64,000 bases of DNA, taken from an endosymbiont 'TC1' of Trimyema compressum (lineage in GTDB: Bacteria > Bacillota > TC1). The notes under the pieces were generated by a model. The model saw only the letters and a program-made list of their open reading frames with translations, did no database searches and was not told the origin of the DNA. Positions 60,630 to 64,000 of the stretch are shown here, in pieces. The stretch spans positions 806,001 to 870,000 of the forward strand of contig NZ_CP014606.1 of assembly GCF_001584725.1 (NCBI RefSeq). The letters are read 5' to 3'. The first letter of the stretch is position 1. Every line of letters begins with the position of its first letter. The translations under genes were made by a program, and so were the position numbers.

Positions 60630-62189
60630 ATGAGCACACTAGAAATCAAAAATTTATCCCATAACTTTGGGGATAAGCGACTATTTAATAAAGCAAACTT
60701 AAAAATATACCCAACTGATAAAGCAGGGATAACCGGCCTCAATGGTGTTGGTAAAACAACCTTAATCAACATTTTAATCGGCAACGTTTTACCTGATGAA
60801 GGACAAATTAAATGGAATCCTAAAATTGAAATAGGCTATCTAGACCAAAAAGTATCTATTGACAACAGTCTATCTGTTTTCGACTATTTAAAATCAGCTT
60901 TTACTAAACTTTATACAGTTGAAGAGCAGGTTAATCAAATTGGAAAAGAATTAGAAACTGAAACAATTGTAAAGCAACAAGAAAAACTAGTCAATAGACT
61001 CCATAGCCTTCAAGAAGAGTTAGAAAGAAAAGACTTCTACTCTCTTGAAAGCAATATCCAAAAAGTTTCTTCTGGCTTAGGTATCCTAGCATTCGGTTTA
61101 GATACGCCAATTAAGAACTTAAGTGGTGGACAAAGAACCAAGGTAATTCTCGCTAAGCTCTTGCTTCAAGCTCCAAATTTACTTCTTCTAGATGAGCCAA
61201 CTAACTTTTTAGACACAATCCATATAGAGTGGTTAATTAAGTATTTAAATGGCTTTAAAGGAGCTTTTCTAATTGTCAGCCACGACTACAATTTTCTTAA
61301 CAATGTTGTAAACTGTGTCTGTGATATTGAATTTTCAACAATCACAAAATATCGAGGAAACTGCGATAGCTTTAAAAAGCAAAAAGAAGAACGACAATTA
61401 CAGTATCAAAAAGATTATGCCAGTCAACAAAAAGAAATTGGACAATTAGAAGATTATGTTAGACGGAATATAGCCCGAGCATCTACTTCAAAAATGGCCA
61501 AAAGTAGACAGAAAAAATTAAATAAAATTGAAGTTATGGATCGACCTACAAAAGTAATTAAACCTACATTCTCATTTAAATATAAATCAGTAGGTAGCGA
61601 CATTATGTTAAAAGTTAACGACTTATCAATTGGCTATAACTATCCCCTAATTGAACATCTTAATATGGAAGTGAAAAATGGTGATAAAATCTCTATTTCA
61701 GGTTTCAATGGCATTGGAAAAACTACTTTTTTAAAAACAATCTACGGAATTATTCCGCCTTTGTCAGGCACTTTTACCTATGGCGAAAAAGCAACTGTAG
61801 GCTATTATGAACAGGAAAATATATGGAGAAATCCCGATTGGACTGCCATTAAGGAAATCCGAGAGGATTTTCCAAAGTTAAGTGATAAAGAAATCAGAAC
61901 TGCACTGGCTAGCTGTGCACTAAAAAATGAACTGACAATGAAGCCTATTAAAACCTTAAGCGGTGGTGAACAAGCTAAAATAAAACTCTGTAAGCTTACT
62001 ATGGTTCCCTACTCTATGATTATTTTAGACGAGCCCACAAACCATTTAGATGTGACAACAATTAATCATCTTAAAAAGGCCATTAAAGAATTTGAAGGTA
62101 CTATTATATTCGTAACCCACGACAAGCTATTCCCTATTGAAGTTGCAGATGACGAATATGATTTTGAAAAAATTATTTATGATAAATAA
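60630..62189 (+). CDS. ABC-F family ATPase
   Basis: Soluble protein with two ABC modules and no membrane domain; ABC-F proteins act on ribosomes, and some protect from antibiotics. 519 residues from the ATG at 60630, which lies after the pit terminator; the upstream in-frame codons fall in the terminator and are not used. Module 1 has GLNGVGKTT, LSGGQRTKV and LLLLDEPTNFLD; module 2 has GFNGIGKTT, LSGGEQAKI and ILDEPTNHLD. A charged linker (about 240-320) separates them. The subgroup and any resistance role cannot be told. Confidence 0.93.
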   Translation: MSTLEIKNLSHNFGDKRLFNKANLKIYPTDKAGITGLNGVGKTTLINILIGNVLPDEGQIKWNPKIEIGYLDQKVSIDNSLSVFDYLKSAFTKLYTVEEQVNQIGKELETETIVKQQEKLVNRLHSLQEELERKDFYSLESNIQKVSSGLGILAFGLDTPIKNLSGGQRTKVILAKLLLQAPNLLLLDEPTNFLDTIHIEWLIKYLNGFKGAFLIVSHDYNFLNNVVNCVCDIEFSTITKYRGNCDSFKKQKEERQLQYQKDYASQQKEIGQLEDYVRRNIARASTSKMAKSRQKKLNKIEVMDRPTKVIKPTFSFKYKSVGSDIMLKVNDLSIGYNYPLIEHLNMEVKNGDKISISGFNGIGKTTFLKTIYGIIPPLSGTFTYGEKATVGYYEQENIWRNPDWTAIKEIREDFPKLSDKEIRTALASCALKNELTMKPIKTLSGGEQAKIKLCKLTMVPYSMIILDEPTNHLDVTTINHLKKAIKEFEGTIIFVTHDKLFPIEVADDEYDFEKIIYDK

Positions 62190-62206
62190 AAAAGGAAGCA
62201 AAATAT

Positions 62207-62257
62207 AATTAAATTGCACCCCAAACATTTGTCCAATGTTTGGGGTGCAATTTAATT
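62207..62257. terminator. Long perfect hairpin between ABC-F gene and methyltransferase relic
   Basis: A 23-base perfect inverted repeat (62207-62229 and 62235-62257) with a 5-base loop TGTCC; the core is GCACCCCAAACATT. It lies 17 bases after the ABC-F stop and 16 bases after the end of the oppositely directed relic, so it probably serves as a bidirectional terminator. Confidence 0.75.
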
Positions 62258-62273
62258 TTCTTACTTTTTCACT

Positions 62274-62823
62274 CTAAAAGTAACGCCTAACTTTTTTACA
62301 ATACTCTAAGTATTCATTCCCATATAATTTTTTTAATGCTTCTTCTCTCAACACTTGACAGTGAACTAACAAGCCACCACCAATTAAAAACAAAAGGCAG
62401 AATACATTAGGAATAGTCAAAAATAAATCCAAAAGCTACGTATAAAGAGGGTTCCGTGAAAAAGCAAAAGCACCAGAAGTTACCAAGGCCCCTTCATCTA
62501 ATTGATCAATACCTATACGAAAACTCTTGCCAAAAGATATTAAGCCATATCCAAATAATAATAAACCTAAGCAGCTAATAATAAATCCTAGCCAAGCAAT
62601 AATAGTATTATTAAATAATAATAGATGCCCTAAAGGCCACCGAAAAACACTTGCTAAAATTATGTAAAAATAAAATATCACAAATGGAGGAATTAAAAAG
62701 TCACTCTTGTTAGTCTCCCCCAAATCTTACCGCTTGAATGCCTACCCTTTTCAGTAAAATAATGCGTAAGACTAACAATATAATTAAGACAACTATAACC
62801 ACTAATTCTAGAATCATAATCAT
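62274..62823 (-). pseudogene. Isoprenylcysteine carboxyl methyltransferase-like membrane protein, broken
   Basis: The ICMT/PEMT family catalyses SAM-dependent methylation in membranes. The ATG at 62823 opens a helix (ELVVIVVLIILLVLRI). The family core IDQLDEGALVTSGAFAFSRNPLY follows, and the C-terminal end ends REEALKKLYGNEYLEYCKKV. An extra G in a G5 run near 62725 shifts the frame before TNKSDFLIPPF, and an in-frame TAG follows RNPLYT at about 62436, where the second SAM-binding segment should continue. Not functional. Confidence 0.8.
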
Positions 62824-63053
62824 TGCACTAACCTCTTTTTTTGTTATTATGTGTATTATTACCTAATCCATCTCTTTATACTTCAAAGTTAATACTTTCC
62901 AAAAAATATCTTATATATATCTAAGACATATTCTTAACTTTAATCATTTTCAATTCCATTATTTTGACTATATCCGATTAAATAAACAACATTTACTTTT
63001 TTTAATACATTCAGATATAGAAAATATTTAATTTGTATTTGTATTGATGATTG

Positions 63054-63660
63054 CTACTTTACACTAATAAATGCAATGTGATTTCCTTCTCTAATTATCT
63101 CCACACTGTTAAATCCTGTTTTGTAAAGTAAATCCGAAAATATTGCAGTGTCTTTATATTTAGGTAAATGATAATCTATCTTATCTACTTCATAAATTAT
63201 AAGAAAAATTCTGTCCTTTTTCAACACCCTGTAACATTCACTCAACCCTGCTTCAAGTCGTGACCAATAAATATGATTTTGCACTGCTACAGCTAAGTCG
63301 AAAAAGTTATCCTCAAATTTAATATCGGCAACATTTCCGAGGCATAAAACTACTCTGCCATCTTCTATAAATTCACGATTAAAATCATTAGCCGCTCTTA
63401 GAGATTCTTCTGAAATATCAATTCCAAAAATTTTGCTTTTTTAGTCTTAGTTGCCATGTTTTCGATATTTCTGCCACCGCCAAAACCTATATCAAATATT
63501 TTCCATATTCATTTAAATTAATAGTTGCTAAACCCCATTCGCTTAGATTTTTAAAATAATTTGACCATATTCTAGTTATGACCTTGCCCACAAAACCATG
63601 TGGGTTTGCAGCTTGTCCTGTGAGATATTGAATCAATGGCTGGTATCCAAAGATACTCAT
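63054..63660 (-). pseudogene. Class I SAM-dependent methyltransferase, frameshifted
   Basis: The ATG at 63660 has a GGTGGTG site, then NPHGFVGKVITRIWS and LSEWGLATINLNE, which resemble a clostridial methyltransferase family. The SAM motif FDIGFGGGRNIEN, the second motif FGIDISEESLRAA, and the end ECYRVLKKDRIFLIIYEVD follow in two further frames. Breaks are one-base losses in A-runs near 63500 and 63435. Its start lies inside a longer open frame that begins in the adjacent ferredoxin sequence. Confidence 0.8.
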
Positions 63661-64000
63661 TATTATGATCACCACCAAACTAATTACTATCACTTTACTA
63701 TTTTTTTTGACTTTTGCATTCTGTATGCCAATTTGTTTTGCCGTTACATATGGATGAATATACCGACTACGCTTATTTTTAATAAGTGCGTGGGATATTG
63801 CATTTTGTGGGCACCATTGAATACATGCCATGCATTGAGTGCATAATATACCCCAAACCATCTTTTTTTCTTTTAATGTAATGTTATTTACTTGGCATAT
63901 TTGAGTGTATTGCATACAGAAAGTGCATTTATCAGTTGAAAAAACGCTGTACCTAGTTTTGAAAATGACTGTATTTTTTCATCCGCCATATTTTTTGCAA
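63661..64000 (-). pseudogene. Ferredoxin-like protein C-terminal part (EFR1-type), partial
   Basis: A minus-strand frame entering from beyond the window contains two cysteine clusters: KCTFCMQYTQICQVNNI, where the third Cys of a 4Fe-4S motif is replaced by Tyr, and CTQCMACIQWCPQNAI, which is complete. A basic stretch and a membrane helix (VIVISLVVIIIMSIFGY) follow, and the frame continues without a stop into the methyltransferase sequence to 63487. The pattern resembles the C-terminal half of EFR1 flavodoxin-ferredoxin proteins. Whether the join to the methyltransferase is a true fusion or a read-through is unclear. Confidence 0.6.

Overview
The window looks like a low-GC, anaerobic Clostridia-type Bacillota chromosome. 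The signs are strong AT richness, GGAGG-type ribosome binding sites, two-subunit glycyl-tRNA synthetase, pyruvate phosphate dikinase, a CIRCE/HrcA heat-shock operon, a T-box leader, sortase-type LPxTG motifs, and clostridial gene orders (hisS-aspS-rarA; queA-tgt-yajC-secD-secF; ybeY-cdd-era-recO). Nearly all genes are on the minus strand, so operons read from high to low coordinates. Species cannot be named from the sequence alone.

Layout. 1-1335: decayed trpE with its intact-looking tryptophan T-box leader. 1.3-13.7 kb: intact information-processing block (rarA, aspS, hisS, a metallo-hydrolase, relA, secF, secD, yajC, tgt, queA) with a relic of dtd. 13.7-14.5 kb: plus-strand relics of a regulator and a methyltransferase. 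14.6-20.9 kb: zinc-ribbon protein, ppdK, glyS, glyQ. 20.9-22.9 kb: relics of an ADP-ribosylglycohydrolase and a class 3 lipase. 22.9-33.7 kb: recO, era, cdd, ybeY, broken phoH, thiN, rpsU, glnS, gltX, a HIT protein, mtaB, frameshifted rsmE, prmA. 33.9-40.2 kb: relics of a CPA1 Na+/H+ antiporter, a DUF169 protein and an ECF (YkoEDC-type) transporter. 40.3-45.9 kb: small membrane proteins around hrcA-grpE-dnaK-dnaJ. 46-49.6 kb: relics of an 8-oxoguanine deaminase-like amidohydrolase and of a sortase-anchored leucine-rich-repeat protein. 49.8-55.5 kb: histidine operon hisZ-G-D-B-H-A-F-IE, mostly broken. 55.6-58.8 kb: yerC, a 33-residue LPDTG protein, a NifU-domain protein, a broken small gene, an OsmC-like protein, rlmH, a broken M20 peptidase. 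58.8-62.2 kb (plus strand): DUF47/PiT phosphate transporter pair and an ABC-F ATPase. 62.3-64 kb: relics of an isoprenylcysteine-methyltransferase-like protein, a methyltransferase and a ferredoxin.

The main observation is the contrast between about 40 intact genes, mostly core translation, RNA modification, secretion and chaperone functions, and about 25 genes broken by frameshifts, nonsense codons, deletions and duplications. The broken set is tryptophan and histidine synthesis, transport, surface and accessory functions. Many lesions are one-base changes in homopolymers, yet intact genes keep 8-base runs in frame. This fits recent, selective gene decay with predicted His and Trp auxotrophy better than random sequencing error, although error cannot be excluded without reads. 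No tRNA, rRNA, CRISPR array, complete transposon or prophage was seen.
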